Source of the DNA: Pseudovibrio japonicus
GTDB taxonomy: Bacteria; Pseudomonadota; Alphaproteobacteria; Rhizobiales; Stappiaceae
Direction of reading: 5' to 3'
Assembly (NCBI RefSeq): GCF_014651595.1
Contig: NZ_BMXE01000005.1
Location: 62,001-126,000 of the forward strand
Length of the DNA: 64,000 bases
A program made the translations under genes and the position numbers. Under the pieces are notes generated by a model. It was given only the letters and a program-made list of their open reading frames with translations. It made no database searches and was not told the DNA's origin. Shown here in pieces: positions 1-7,572 of the stretch (position 1 is the first letter of the stretch; each line of letters starts with the position of its first letter).

Positions 1-75
1 TCAGTTGGTCGTAGGTTGGGCGGAGCTACTTTGAGAGGTAACGTATTTCGCAGTAGGTCTGTAGAGATTGCCCTG
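1..75 (+). repeat. Partial copy C of the dispersed structured element
   Basis: This stretch aligns, with scattered substitutions, to positions about 439-512 of the element at 361-772, including the shared GGTAACGTATTTCGCAG core. Similarity stops abruptly at about position 75, where a different palindromic repeat begins. The left end is cut by the window edge, so the true extent is unknown. Confidence 0.75.
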
Positions 76-76
76 G

Positions 77-97
77 ATCCCTGATCAAGTCAGGGAT
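77..97. repeat. Short intergenic palindrome
   Basis: Perfect inverted repeat with arms ATCCCTGA and TCAGGGAT around a TCAAG centre. It resembles the CCCGGATCAAGTCCGGG-type intergenic repeats widespread in Alphaproteobacteria; that resemblance is from memory of the repeat class. No coding potential. Confidence 0.65.
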
Positions 98-198
98 GAC
101 GGCGGTAACGGAAGCGATACAATAAGAACCTCAACTACGTCATGCCGCACAAGCGCAGCGCGATGCGGTATCCAGAGCCAGCAATACAGGCATTAGAG

Positions 199-240
199 CG
201 TATTCCCGAAAAGCGGGTCCGGTTTTCGGAGAAGAATACG
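199..240. repeat. Nested palindromic intergenic repeat
   Basis: Outer arms CGTATTC/GAATACG enclose inner arms CCGAAAA/TTTTCGG, giving a 42-nt two-tier hairpin. The sequence resembles a palindromic repeat common between genes of Hyphomicrobiales-like genomes. It sits in a gene-free stretch made largely of repeats. Confidence 0.65.
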
Positions 241-360
241 TGTGAAAACAAACGCTTAGAGCTTGGCGCGTGAATTCATATGAACGCAGCATGCTCTAGA
301 AATCTTCGCCCTGTCCCTACAACACATTGCGTTCTAGCAAGAAGACTAATCCTTCTTGCC

Positions 361-772
361 AAAAACTTATCCCCCCACATCAAAACACAGGTCATACTTT
401 CTCCCATGCCTACGTTACGGGCTGCTGGTGGACCGTCCGCCAGTTGGGCGTAGGCTGGGTGGGGCTACTGTGGGAGGTAACGTATTTCGCAGCAGGTCCG
501 TGGAGGTTGCCCAAACGCCATGAGTGTTGGGGCGGGAGGATGCGCGGCCAAACCAGAGGGCGTCAGCACTGGGAGATATTCTGTAACAGGAGTGCCTTCT
601 CAAAGCGTCTTTTGGAGCTTGGCCATAGCCTCCTACAAAAACGCCCGGGCAAGGCGACAGCCAATGCCGAAGAAACTAATTTAACAAGTAGCGCAGGCAC
701 TGCCTGCTCGCCTTGCTCATCCCGTTCCTCGGGACACTCTGGTTCAACACTGCATGGATGCCATGCGGTGCT
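361..772 (+). repeat. Dispersed structured element, copy A
   Basis: About 412 bp that aligns almost end to end with the reverse complement of 10815-11233. Both copies begin at CAAAAACTTATCCCCC and end at GCCATGCGGTGCT. Inside are conserved hairpins: AGTGTTG (523-529) with CAGCACT (564-570), GCAGGCACTGCCTGC (693-707), CCCG/CGGG around 720-733 and GCATGG/CCATGC at 752-766. A long open frame crosses it but is judged not to be a gene. It ends 65 bp upstream of the GNAT gene, in the same orientation. Function unknown; a structured RNA or a small non-autonomous mobile element are the main possibilities. Confidence 0.8.
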
Positions 773-837
773 CTTCGTGTTTGCTGGATACTTTTTGCAG
801 GGGCTATGCTAGGTTTTTGCCAAAATATGGGGGGACT

Positions 838-1287
838 ATGCAGAGGTTTGAAATCAGAGCGGCGCGGCATGATGAGTTGCCGGAAGTTGCGCGCATGTAT
901 CGGCATTCACGGGATCAGTGCCTTTCGTTTTTACCAAAACTGCATACACCGGCAGAAGACCTTTGGTTTTTTCAGAATATTGTTTTTAAGAGCAATGAAC
1001 TGACAATAGTCATAGGAGATGAGCAAATCATCGGTATGATGGCCACCAAAGATGACTGGATAGAACAGCTTTATCTGGATCCGCGACACCTGCGGAAAGG
1101 CATTGGCTCCAAGCTCTTGGACCTGGCAAAAGCTCAATCTTCCGGGAATCTGAAGCTTATGTGCTTTGTTGAGAATACGGATGCCAGAGTATTTTACGAA
1201 GCGCATGGCTTTAAGGAAGTGAAGCGGACAAGCGGTTCAGAGAATGAAGAAGGCGCACCGGATATCTTGTATGAGTGGCAGGCCTAG
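838..1287 (+). CDS. GNAT family N-acetyltransferase
   Basis: A 149-residue protein of the Gcn5-related acetyltransferase fold, expected to move an acetyl group from acetyl-CoA to an amine in the cytoplasm; the acceptor cannot be told. The acetyl-CoA loop is visible in the middle as an LDPRHLRKGIGSKLL segment (R/Q-x-x-G-x-G/A type), followed by the family's N-x-x-A-x-x-FYEAHGF motif near the C-terminus. The ATG at 838 was chosen over the upstream in-frame ATG at 754 because a GGGGGG ribosome site lies just before it and the domain starts there; the longer form would extend back into the repeat. It stands alone directly after repeat copy A, so it may be an acquired accessory gene. Confidence 0.85.
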   Translation: MQRFEIRAARHDELPEVARMYRHSRDQCLSFLPKLHTPAEDLWFFQNIVFKSNELTIVIGDEQIIGMMATKDDWIEQLYLDPRHLRKGIGSKLLDLAKAQSSGNLKLMCFVENTDARVFYEAHGFKEVKRTSGSENEEGAPDILYEWQA

Positions 1288-1458
1288 TCTGCCCAGCAAG
1301 GTTGATGGTTCCGTGTGTTGGTCAAAGGCGGAAGCGGGATAATACCCCCAAAATATCAGGGGGCATATACGGTGAGTTCCGTCTAGCACAGCATGACTCT
1401 GAGTGGCATTGTTCAACGTAGATGTACTCTAGGACCATGTGTTGGGAGGCGCACGAGA

Positions 1459-2151
1459 ATGCTGAACACTGCAAGTTATGCCAATTACAAGATCACGCAT
1501 ACGGATGAGACTTTTACGGATTGGCTTGTGAAATCCGCAGGGCCCAAGTGGGATGCGGCAGTCAATCATCCATTCACGGTTGCGATTGGCGATGACACGG
1601 TCAGTTCCGAGGCGGTTAAGCGCTATCTGCTGGAGGACTATCACTATATCCTGGATCTTGCGTCTGCGCTTGGCTTTCTCATTGCCAAAGCACCAACAAT
1701 GACGGCAAAAGCGCATTTGGCAAAGTTTGTTGATGGATTGACCTCGAATGAACTCAGTTTTTTCCAGCGGGCTTTCAAGGAGTTGGGTGTTGAACCCGAG
1801 GTCTACGAGAACACGGAACCGAACTCCGTTACTCGTGCGATTGGGTCAATGCTTCTGTCCACGTCAGGTAAGGGCCATTACATTGATGGTATGGCTGCGC
1901 TGCTGGCTACAGAGTGGATCTATCGTGAATGGGGACATCGTGAAGCTGCGAAGCCGACCCCCAAGCGCCCCTACCTTGCTGAATGGGTTGAGTTTCTGGC
2001 TTGTGATGAGTTTGGTGAGTTCATAGAGTGGCTCAAGCAGGAAGTGAATGTGCATGGCGAAGAAGAGCGGGCGCAACGCCAGAGCGAGATATCAGAAAGC
2101 TTCACTTACATGTGCAAGTTGGAGGCGGATTTCTTTGATATGGTGAGCTGA
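1459..2151 (+). CDS. TenA-like (TENA/THI-4 family) protein
   Basis: A 230-residue all-helical protein of the TenA/PqqC superfamily. True TenA enzymes hydrolyse aminopyrimidines in thiamine salvage. Family features are the YLLEDYHYILDLA helix near residues 55-67, a TSNELSFFQRAFKELG segment and an ALLATEWIYREWG segment. In classical TenA the last segment carries the catalytic cysteine (LLPC type); here that position is Thr/Ala, so this is a Cys-less TenA-like protein and its reaction is uncertain. ATG 1459 was preferred to 1393 because a GGGAGG site precedes it with normal spacing. No thiamine riboswitch was found upstream and the neighbours are not thiamine genes. Confidence 0.8.
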   Translation: MLNTASYANYKITHTDETFTDWLVKSAGPKWDAAVNHPFTVAIGDDTVSSEAVKRYLLEDYHYILDLASALGFLIAKAPTMTAKAHLAKFVDGLTSNELSFFQRAFKELGVEPEVYENTEPNSVTRAIGSMLLSTSGKGHYIDGMAALLATEWIYREWGHREAAKPTPKRPYLAEWVEFLACDEFGEFIEWLKQEVNVHGEEERAQRQSEISESFTYMCKLEADFFDMVS

Positions 2152-2176
2152 TTAACAGGCCATATTTTTGGTGCGA

Positions 2177-2208
2177 AATGCTCTCTGTTTTGCAGGGAGC
2201 ATTTTTTT
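2177..2208 (+). terminator. Rho-independent terminator of the TenA-like gene
   Basis: Stem AATGCTCTCTG / CAGGGAGCATT with one G-U pair and a short loop, followed by a run of seven T. It lies 26 bp after the TenA-like stop codon. Confidence 0.85.
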
Positions 2209-2520
2209 CCAGTTTAGTGAGTCCTGACCCAGACCTTTCGCCTAAAATCAGGGGGCAAGTACACGTTTCCATGTATCTGCTCTGTGATTTTGCCCGATAA
2301 TTGAAAGAGAGCGCAAACTGTTCCTAAACTAGATTTTGTTAACCTATCCCTTCTGGGAAGTATTTTTTATTCAATTGGTGTTTTTTGATGATGTTTTCTA
2401 ATGCTGGCTGCTTTTAGTAGTTTATCTGACTTAAATGGGCTTTTTGCCCGCTTGATTGTAGAAAATTTTCCTCATTCTGGTAAAACACGGTCAACAAAGA
2501 AACACGAATAAGGAATAGAT
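2209..2520 (+). promoter_or_regulatory. AT-rich leader of the amino-acid ABC operon
   Basis: About 310 bp without a gene. It is strongly AT-rich, contains a perfect GAAAATTTTC palindrome at 2461-2470 and ends with an AGGAA ribosome site six bases before the ATG at 2521. It presumably carries the operon promoter, but no convincing -35/-10 pair could be chosen. Confidence 0.4.
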
Positions 2521-3267
2521 ATGTTCTCTCGTTCTACTGTTGCTGCCCTTGCCCTTCTCGTGGCTGTTCCTGCTCAGGCTGAAACAATCCGCGTGGGCAT
2601 GTCTGGTGGGTATTTCCCATTCACTTTCGTCAAGCAGGATGTTCTGCAGGGCTTTGAAGTTGACGTTGCTCGTGCAATTGGTGAGCAGACCGGTGATGAC
2701 ATCGAATTCGTCACCATGAGCTTCTCCGGTTTGGTTGGTGCTCTGGAAGCTGACCGTATTGACACTATTGCGAACCAGATCACGATTACACCTGAGCGTG
2801 AAGCGAAGTACGTCTTCTCCCAACCGTACGTTTACGATGGTGCGCAGGTTGTTACTAAAAAAGGCAACGACGACGTCAATGGCGTTGAAGACCTGAAAGG
2901 CAGAAGCGTTGCGGTTAACCTCGGTTCCAACTTTGAAGACCTGATGCAGGATCTGCCATACGCGAATGAAATCGACATCCGCACCTATGAAAGCAACCTG
3001 GCTCAGGATACTGCTCTTGGCCGTGTTGATGCGTTTGTGATGGACCGCGTTAGTGCTACTCAGCTGATCAAAGAAACGCCACTGCCGCTGGAGCTGGCTG
3101 GTGCACCGTTCTCTGAAATTCGTAACGCAATGCCGTTCCGCAATGATGAAGAAGGTAAAGCTTTGGCTGCTAAGGTAGATGCTGCTATCACTGAGCTGAA
3201 GGCTTCTGGCAAGCTTGCCGAGATCTCCGACAAGTGGTTTGGTGCGGACATCACTAAAGCTGACTAA
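2521..3267 (+). CDS. Amino-acid ABC transporter, periplasmic binding protein
   Basis: A 248-residue family 3 solute-binding protein. Residues 1-20 form a Sec signal peptide with an AQA cleavage site, followed by the mature start ETIRVGMSGGYFPFTF. The family motif G.F.E.VDVARAIG appears as GFEVDVARAIG, and the second lobe has a DLKGRSVAVNLGSNFE segment like that of cystine/polar amino-acid binders. It would capture an amino acid in the periplasm and hand it to the permease encoded next. The three genes form an operon, with a 37-bp gap before the permease. The ligand cannot be fixed from sequence; cystine or an S-alkyl cysteine derivative is a guess based on resemblance to TcyA-type proteins and on the neighbouring M20 enzyme. 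Confidence 0.9.
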   Translation: MFSRSTVAALALLVAVPAQAETIRVGMSGGYFPFTFVKQDVLQGFEVDVARAIGEQTGDDIEFVTMSFSGLVGALEADRIDTIANQITITPEREAKYVFSQPYVYDGAQVVTKKGNDDVNGVEDLKGRSVAVNLGSNFEDLMQDLPYANEIDIRTYESNLAQDTALGRVDAFVMDRVSATQLIKETPLPLELAGAPFSEIRNAMPFRNDEEGKALAAKVDAAITELKASGKLAEISDKWFGADITKAD

Positions 3268-3304
3268 GCCGTCTGTTTTTAAATAACTATAATAAGACCT
3301 GAAT

Positions 3305-3979
3305 ATGCGCGCCTTAAATCTGGATTATATGCTCGGCCTTGTGCCGGTCCTCTTAAAGTACCTACCCCTAACTTTGGGTATGGCAAGTTTGTCCATGATT
3401 TTGGCGCTCATACTTGCATCGCTGTTTGCGATTATCCGTGTGGTTCGCTTCCCAGTTCTGGATGCGGCCACGCGGCTCTTTATCAGCTTCTTCCGTGGCA
3501 CACCGCTGCTGGTGCAGCTGTTTCTGTTTTACTACGGCCTGCCGCAGTTGTTCTCGTTTCTCACCGCGATTGACGGGGTTACGGCAGCGATTATTGGTCT
3601 GACGCTGCACTTTTCCGCCTATATGGCAGAGAGTATTCGTGCTGCGATCCTCGGCGTTGACCGCAGCCAGTGGGAAGCGGCAAAGTCGATCGGAATGTCG
3701 ACCGGTCAGATGATGCGTCGGATTATTCTGCCGCAAGCGGCGCGTGTTGCTGCGCCGACTCTGATCAACTACTTCATTGACCTGATCAAGAGCACCAGTC
3801 TGGCCTTTACACTAGGTGTGACCGAGTTGATGGGCGCTGCGCAGAAAGAAGCTGCGGGAAGCTTCCTGTACTTCGAGACATTTATTGTTGTTGCAGTGAT
3901 CTATTGGGCTGTGGTCGAAAGCCTCGCTTTCATCCAGACCCGTATTGAAAACCGACTTTCAAAGGCTGTTTCCAGATGA
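3305..3979 (+). CDS. Amino-acid ABC transporter permease (HisM family)
   Basis: A 224-residue inner-membrane protein with about five hydrophobic segments. The family signature FRGTPLLVQLFLFYYGLPQ is at about residues 63-81, and the EAA cytoplasmic loop reads EAAKSIGMSTGQMMRRIILPQA at about 123-144, which docks on the ATPase. One permease gene implies a homodimer. The stop overlaps the start of the ATP-binding subunit by four bases (ATGA), indicating translational coupling. Confidence 0.92.
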   Translation: MRALNLDYMLGLVPVLLKYLPLTLGMASLSMILALILASLFAIIRVVRFPVLDAATRLFISFFRGTPLLVQLFLFYYGLPQLFSFLTAIDGVTAAIIGLTLHFSAYMAESIRAAILGVDRSQWEAAKSIGMSTGQMMRRIILPQAARVAAPTLINYFIDLIKSTSLAFTLGVTELMGAAQKEAAGSFLYFETFIVVAVIYWAVVESLAFIQTRIENRLSKAVSR

Positions 3980-4707
3980 TCCAGATCCGCGGGCTCACAA
4001 AAATCTATAATGGTGTTCCTGTGTTGAACGGGATCGACCTGGATATCGAAAAAGGCGAACGTATCGCCATCATCGGACCGTCCGGAACCGGTAAGTCGAC
4101 CTTGCTGCGCTGTCTCAACTTTCTTGAGACGCCTGAAAAGGGCGAATACATTCTTGATGGCAAAACCATCGATGTTCAGAAGGCTAATGCGGCTCAGATC
4201 AAAGAGATGCGTCTGAGAACGGCGTTTATCTTTCAGAACTATGCGCTATTTGCCAACAAAACTGCTCGCGAGAACATTGCTGAAGGGCTGATTACTGTTC
4301 GTGGTGAGCCCAAAGAGGCTGCGTTTGAGCGTTCGGATGCGATCCTCCGGGATATCGGCATGGCAGAAAAAGCTGATGCCTATCCGGCTTCCCTGTCGGG
4401 CGGTCAGCAGCAGCGTGTGGGTATTGGCCGGGCTATGGCCAGCGACGCAGAGCTGATGCTGGTAGATGAGCCGACCTCAGCGCTTGATCCAGAGTGGGTG
4501 GATGAAGTGCTGCAGTTGCTGACGCGGGTAGCGCAGGCTCATCAGACCATGCTGATCGTGACCCATGAGATGGCGTTTGCAAAAGAGATTGCCGACCGTG
4601 TTCTGTTCATGGAAGGTGGCCGGATCGTTGAGCAGGGTCCGCCTGAAAAGATCTTTACCAGTCCGGATGACCCGAGGACCCGTAGCTTCCTGCGCAAAGT
4701 CCTATAA
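3976..4707 (+). CDS. Amino-acid ABC transporter, ATP-binding subunit
   Basis: A 243-residue ABC ATPase of the polar amino-acid type. Walker A is GPSGTGKST, the Q-loop is IFQNYALF, the signature is LSGGQQQRV, Walker B is LMLVDEPTSALD and the switch histidine is in VTHEM. It powers import through the permease encoded just upstream. It is the last gene of the operon and is followed directly by a strong hairpin terminator shared with the convergent dehydratase gene. Confidence 0.94.
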   Translation: MIQIRGLTKIYNGVPVLNGIDLDIEKGERIAIIGPSGTGKSTLLRCLNFLETPEKGEYILDGKTIDVQKANAAQIKEMRLRTAFIFQNYALFANKTARENIAEGLITVRGEPKEAAFERSDAILRDIGMAEKADAYPASLSGGQQQRVGIGRAMASDAELMLVDEPTSALDPEWVDEVLQLLTRVAQAHQTMLIVTHEMAFAKEIADRVLFMEGGRIVEQGPPEKIFTSPDDPRTRSFLRKVL

Positions 4708-4715
4708 GGAATTTC

Positions 4716-4752
4716 GAAAGCGGTACCTCTTGATGGAAGTACCGCTTTTCTT
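4716..4752. terminator. Bidirectional terminator
   Basis: Stem AAAGCGGTAC (4717-4726) with GTACCGCTTT (4739-4748), with T residues following on the plus strand and A residues preceding it. It lies between the ABC operon and the convergent dehydratase gene and can serve both. Confidence 0.8.
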
Positions 4753-5703
4753 TTATCGGCCTTTCAGGGCATCATTGACCTGAATGAGTTCTGCATTGCC
4801 GCCGCAGAGTAGGACACCGACGCGCTCGCCGTCTGCTGGCTTGTAGGCGCCGGAAATGAGCGCTGCCAATGCGGTGGCTCCGCCGGGTTCCACAACCAGC
4901 TGCATCTCTCTCCAGAGGCAGCGTTGTGCGGCCAGGATGGCGTCGTCTTCCACCAGAACGGATTGTGCAATATGCTTGCTTGCCACCTCAAAGGGGTATG
5001 TGCCGCACCGCTTTGCACCAAGTGCATTGGCTGCAATGCTGTTGAGCTCCACGTCTACCGGCTCTCCGGCTTTGAGGGCTGCGTGCAGGGAGCATGAACC
5101 AGTTGGCTCCACGGCGATAATCTTGGTTGGGGTATCGGCGTAGTAACTTGCAATGCCTGCGGCAAGGCCGCCGCCACCAACAGCGACGAGGATAGTATTC
5201 AGATCAGGGTTTTGCTCTGCCCACTCCAGCGCCACTGTGCCCTGACCATTGATTGTATCAATCGCGTCGTAGGGGTGAATATCAATTGCGCCGGTCTGCG
5301 CTTGGTATTGAGAGCAAAGAGCTGCAGCGTCTGCATAAGTTGCGCCTTCTATGTGAAGATCAGCCCCAAAGCTGCGGATCTTGTCGACCTTTGCCGGGTT
5401 TGAGATCTCAGGCACGAAGATCTTGGCAGTGAGCCCGAGTGCATGAGCTGCACACGCGACTGCGGCACCGTGGTTTCCGCCAGATGCGGCTGTAACTCCA
5501 GCCTCGGGAATACGGCTGTTCAGTAGTGAATTAAAAGCTCCACGGGCTTTGAAAGAGCCAGAGTGTTGCAGATGCTCCAGTTTCAAGGAAATGGAGTATT
5601 TCAAGCCGAAGGTTCCGTTACCGCTCACAATACACGGGGTCTTGCGAATGTGTTTCTGGATCCGTTCGTAAGTGAATTCAATTTGTTGCTTCGATATTTG
5701 CAC
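4753..5703 (-). CDS. PLP-dependent threonine/serine dehydratase family protein
   Basis: A 316-residue fold-type II PLP enzyme. The Schiff-base lysine is in the SGSFKARGA motif near residue 52, the phosphate/substrate loop is ASGGNHG near 94-100, and the glycine-rich PLP phosphate loop is VGGGGLAAG near 173-181. The family removes ammonia from threonine, serine or related amino acids to give 2-oxo acids; EutB-type dehydratases of ectoine breakdown are close relatives. There is no C-terminal ACT domain, so a catabolic rather than biosynthetic role is more likely. It lies downstream of the M20 amidohydrolase on the same strand (75-bp gap) and faces the amino-acid importer, so the three units may handle one substrate. 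That link is inferred. Confidence 0.85.
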   Translation of the reverse strand: MQISKQQIEFTYERIQKHIRKTPCIVSGNGTFGLKYSISLKLEHLQHSGSFKARGAFNSLLNSRIPEAGVTAASGGNHGAAVACAAHALGLTAKIFVPEISNPAKVDKIRSFGADLHIEGATYADAAALCSQYQAQTGAIDIHPYDAIDTINGQGTVALEWAEQNPDLNTILVAVGGGGLAAGIASYYADTPTKIIAVEPTGSCSLHAALKAGEPVDVELNSIAANALGAKRCGTYPFEVASKHIAQSVLVEDDAILAAQRCLWREMQLVVEPGGATALAALISGAYKPADGERVGVLLCGGNAELIQVNDALKGR

Positions 5704-5732
5704 GCGAATGGCCTAATTTATTTTTTGATATT

Positions 5733-5757
5733 GAGAACCTCGGGAAACCTCGAGGCT
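5733..5757 (-). other. Intercistronic hairpin
   Basis: CCTCG/CGAGG arms with flanking GAG/CTC pairing lie between the M20 amidohydrolase and the dehydratase genes. There is no clear T-run, so it may be an mRNA stability or processing structure rather than a terminator. Confidence 0.35.
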
Positions 5758-5778
5758 CTGGAACTTGTGGCAATGACC

Positions 5779-6951
5779 TCAGGTCGCAGGCATTGCGGTT
5801 TCAACCAATTTGATGAAATAGGAGCAACCGTAGGGTATTACTTCGTCGTTGAAGTCATATTCTGGGTGATGTAGGCCAGCGCTATCGCCGTTTCCGAGGA
5901 AGACAAAAGCCCCAGGCTTTTCTTCCAGATAATAGGAGAAGTCTTCGGCTCCCATGATTGGTGCTAGGTTCTTGTCTACCTTATCTATGCTACCCGAGAT
6001 TTCTGTAGCAATTCGTGTTGCGAAGTTGGTTTGCTCCGGGTGATTAACTGTGGTCGGGTAACCCTCTGAAAACTCCAGCTCCACGTCCGCGCCGTTTGCT
6101 GCACATATGCCTTCAACGACTTGCTTTATGCGTTCGGCAGCCTGTTTGCGGGTTCCTTTGGCGAGCGTTCGGATTGTTCCGCCAAGTTTTACGGTCTCCG
6201 GAATGATGTTGTATGCGGTACCGGCCTGAAAGAAGGTCACGGAAACTACGATGGATTGCAGCGGATCGACATTTCGGGATGCGATTGATTGCAAGGCGGA
6301 TACGATTTGTGAGCCAACAATAATCGGATCGATTGTCTTGTGTGGGTAAGCAGCGTGACCTCCCTTACCTTTCACGGTGATGGTAAACTCATCGGAAGAG
6401 GCCATTAATGCACCGGGCCGGGTCCCAAAGTGGTTGAGCGGTGTGCCTGGCTGGTTGTGCAGGCCGTAAATTTCGTCAACGTGCCAGCGTGTGAACAGGC
6501 CGTCGTCCATCATTGTTTTGGCGCCCCCACCACCTTCTTCAGCCGGTTGGAAAATGAGGATAACGGTACCGTCAAAATTACGGGTTTCAGTCAGGTATTT
6601 TGCGGTTCCCAGCAGCATGGCGGTGTGCCCGTCGTGGCCACATGCGTGCATGGCGCCTTCGTTTTTGGACGCATACTCCTTGCCGGTTTCCTCGGTCATG
6701 GGAAGGGCGTCCATGTCCGCACGGAGGGCAATGGATTTTCCGGTACCGCCGTTGCGGCCTTTGATGACACCGACGACGCCTGTGCGGCCTACGCCTGTTG
6801 TGACTTCATCAACGCCGATCTCAGTAAGGATTTCGGCTACTTTTGCTGATGTGCGGTGGGTTTCATAGAGAACTTCGGGATATTCGTGAAAATCGCGGCG
6901 CCAAGCGGTGATTTCATCATGCATTTCTGCAAGCCGATTAATGGTTGGCAT
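5779..6951 (-). CDS. M20D family amidohydrolase (N-acyl amino-acid hydrolase type)
   Basis: A 390-residue metallopeptidase-fold hydrolase related to hippurate hydrolase and N-acyl-L-amino-acid amidohydrolases. Visible metal and catalytic elements are RADMDALP near residue 79, the HACGHDGHTAMLLG metal motif near 106-119, FQPAEEGGGGA near 139-149 and a dimerisation-domain HAAYPH segment near 203. It would cleave an acyl group from an N-acylated amino acid in the cytoplasm. It is first in a leftward pair with the PLP dehydratase, which could act on the freed amino acid. M20D members also process S-alkyl-N-acetylcysteine and diaminobutyrate derivatives, so the substrate is open. Confidence 0.87.
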   Translation of the reverse strand: MPTINRLAEMHDEITAWRRDFHEYPEVLYETHRTSAKVAEILTEIGVDEVTTGVGRTGVVGVIKGRNGGTGKSIALRADMDALPMTEETGKEYASKNEGAMHACGHDGHTAMLLGTAKYLTETRNFDGTVILIFQPAEEGGGGAKTMMDDGLFTRWHVDEIYGLHNQPGTPLNHFGTRPGALMASSDEFTITVKGKGGHAAYPHKTIDPIIVGSQIVSALQSIASRNVDPLQSIVVSVTFFQAGTAYNIIPETVKLGGTIRTLAKGTRKQAAERIKQVVEGICAANGADVELEFSEGYPTTVNHPEQTNFATRIATEISGSIDKVDKNLAPIMGAEDFSYYLEEKPGAFVFLGNGDSAGLHHPEYDFNDEVIPYGCSYFIKLVETAMPAT

Positions 6952-7122
6952 CAGACTGCTCCCTCAAATACTTCGGATTTTTATTGCTATGAAATAATGC
7001 GTCTCACTTTGGCCCAGTGCAGTGAAATATTGCAAGAGCAAATCAATCGCAAAAAGGTCAGTTGAGTAAATTTAAATGGACTGCTCGTCGCGTTTGTTTA
7101 CCAACCCCAAAACTGCTTCATC

Positions 7123-7143
7123 ACGACAGAGTATAGCTGTCGT
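7123..7143. promoter_or_regulatory. Inverted repeat upstream of the 7191 gene
   Basis: Arms ACGACAG and CTGTCGT are separated by seven bases, 48 bp before the start of the small hypothetical gene. It could be an operator or an RNA hairpin. Confidence 0.35.
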
Positions 7144-7190
7144 CAGAACACATATTGCACTTGGTTCAACTTTAGCAACAGCGAGGCAGT

Positions 7191-7556
7191 ATGGCGATTT
7201 ATCTGAGTGTTTTTCGGAATGTCACTGAAGAGAAGCAACACTGGATGTTTCTTAACAAAGCCAATCGATATGTCAGCCTTTTGCCTGCTCGCTCTGAGTT
7301 TGAAACCGGGCCTTTTGACTTCCGCCGGAATGCCTCAATCAATCTGCTTGTGAACGGTGGCTTGTACGGTACATCGCTGCGTTACAACTCGTTGCGTGAC
7401 AGCTGGAGCCTTTGGCCTTTGACCAGTGACTTTTCGCTGCAGGTAGAAAAGCGCACCGTTGTTGTCGAATGTGCTCTGACCACCCCTTATGCTGCTGACG
7501 CGAATGTGGCCTCTCTTACTCGGTTTTATGAGGAAATGAGCAGGCCGGGCGGTTGA
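7191..7556 (+). CDS. Hypothetical protein, 121 aa
   Basis: No family is recognised. The protein has no signal peptide or membrane segment, is rich in aromatic and polar residues, and contains an NLLVNGGLYGTSLRYNSLRDSW stretch that may form a beta-rich core. A modest GCGAGG ribosome site precedes the ATG. It is judged real because it fills the space between two genes without overlap and converges on the methyltransferase gene with a 16-bp gap. It could still be a chance open frame. Confidence 0.55.
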   Translation: MAIYLSVFRNVTEEKQHWMFLNKANRYVSLLPARSEFETGPFDFRRNASINLLVNGGLYGTSLRYNSLRDSWSLWPLTSDFSLQVEKRTVVVECALTTPYAADANVASLTRFYEEMSRPGG

Positions 7557-7572
7557 GCCTTGCTGCTGGTGG

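Noticed and set aside
327-812. 161-codon open frame across repeat copy A, and the 165-codon frame at 10746-11243 across copy B
   Set aside because: The predicted proteins look alike only because the DNA is a repeat; they lack domains, have no good ribosome site, and the DNA is better explained by hairpins.
361-1287. Integron gene cassettes (attC site plus cargo gene)
   Set aside because: The element precedes rather than follows the gene, is far longer than attC, lacks the R/L core sites, and no integron integrase is in the window.
1288-1458. TPP riboswitch upstream of the TenA-like gene
   Set aside because: The conserved CTGAGA and ACCTGATCTGG-type THI-box cores are not present; only a short CCCCC/GGGGG hairpin is seen.
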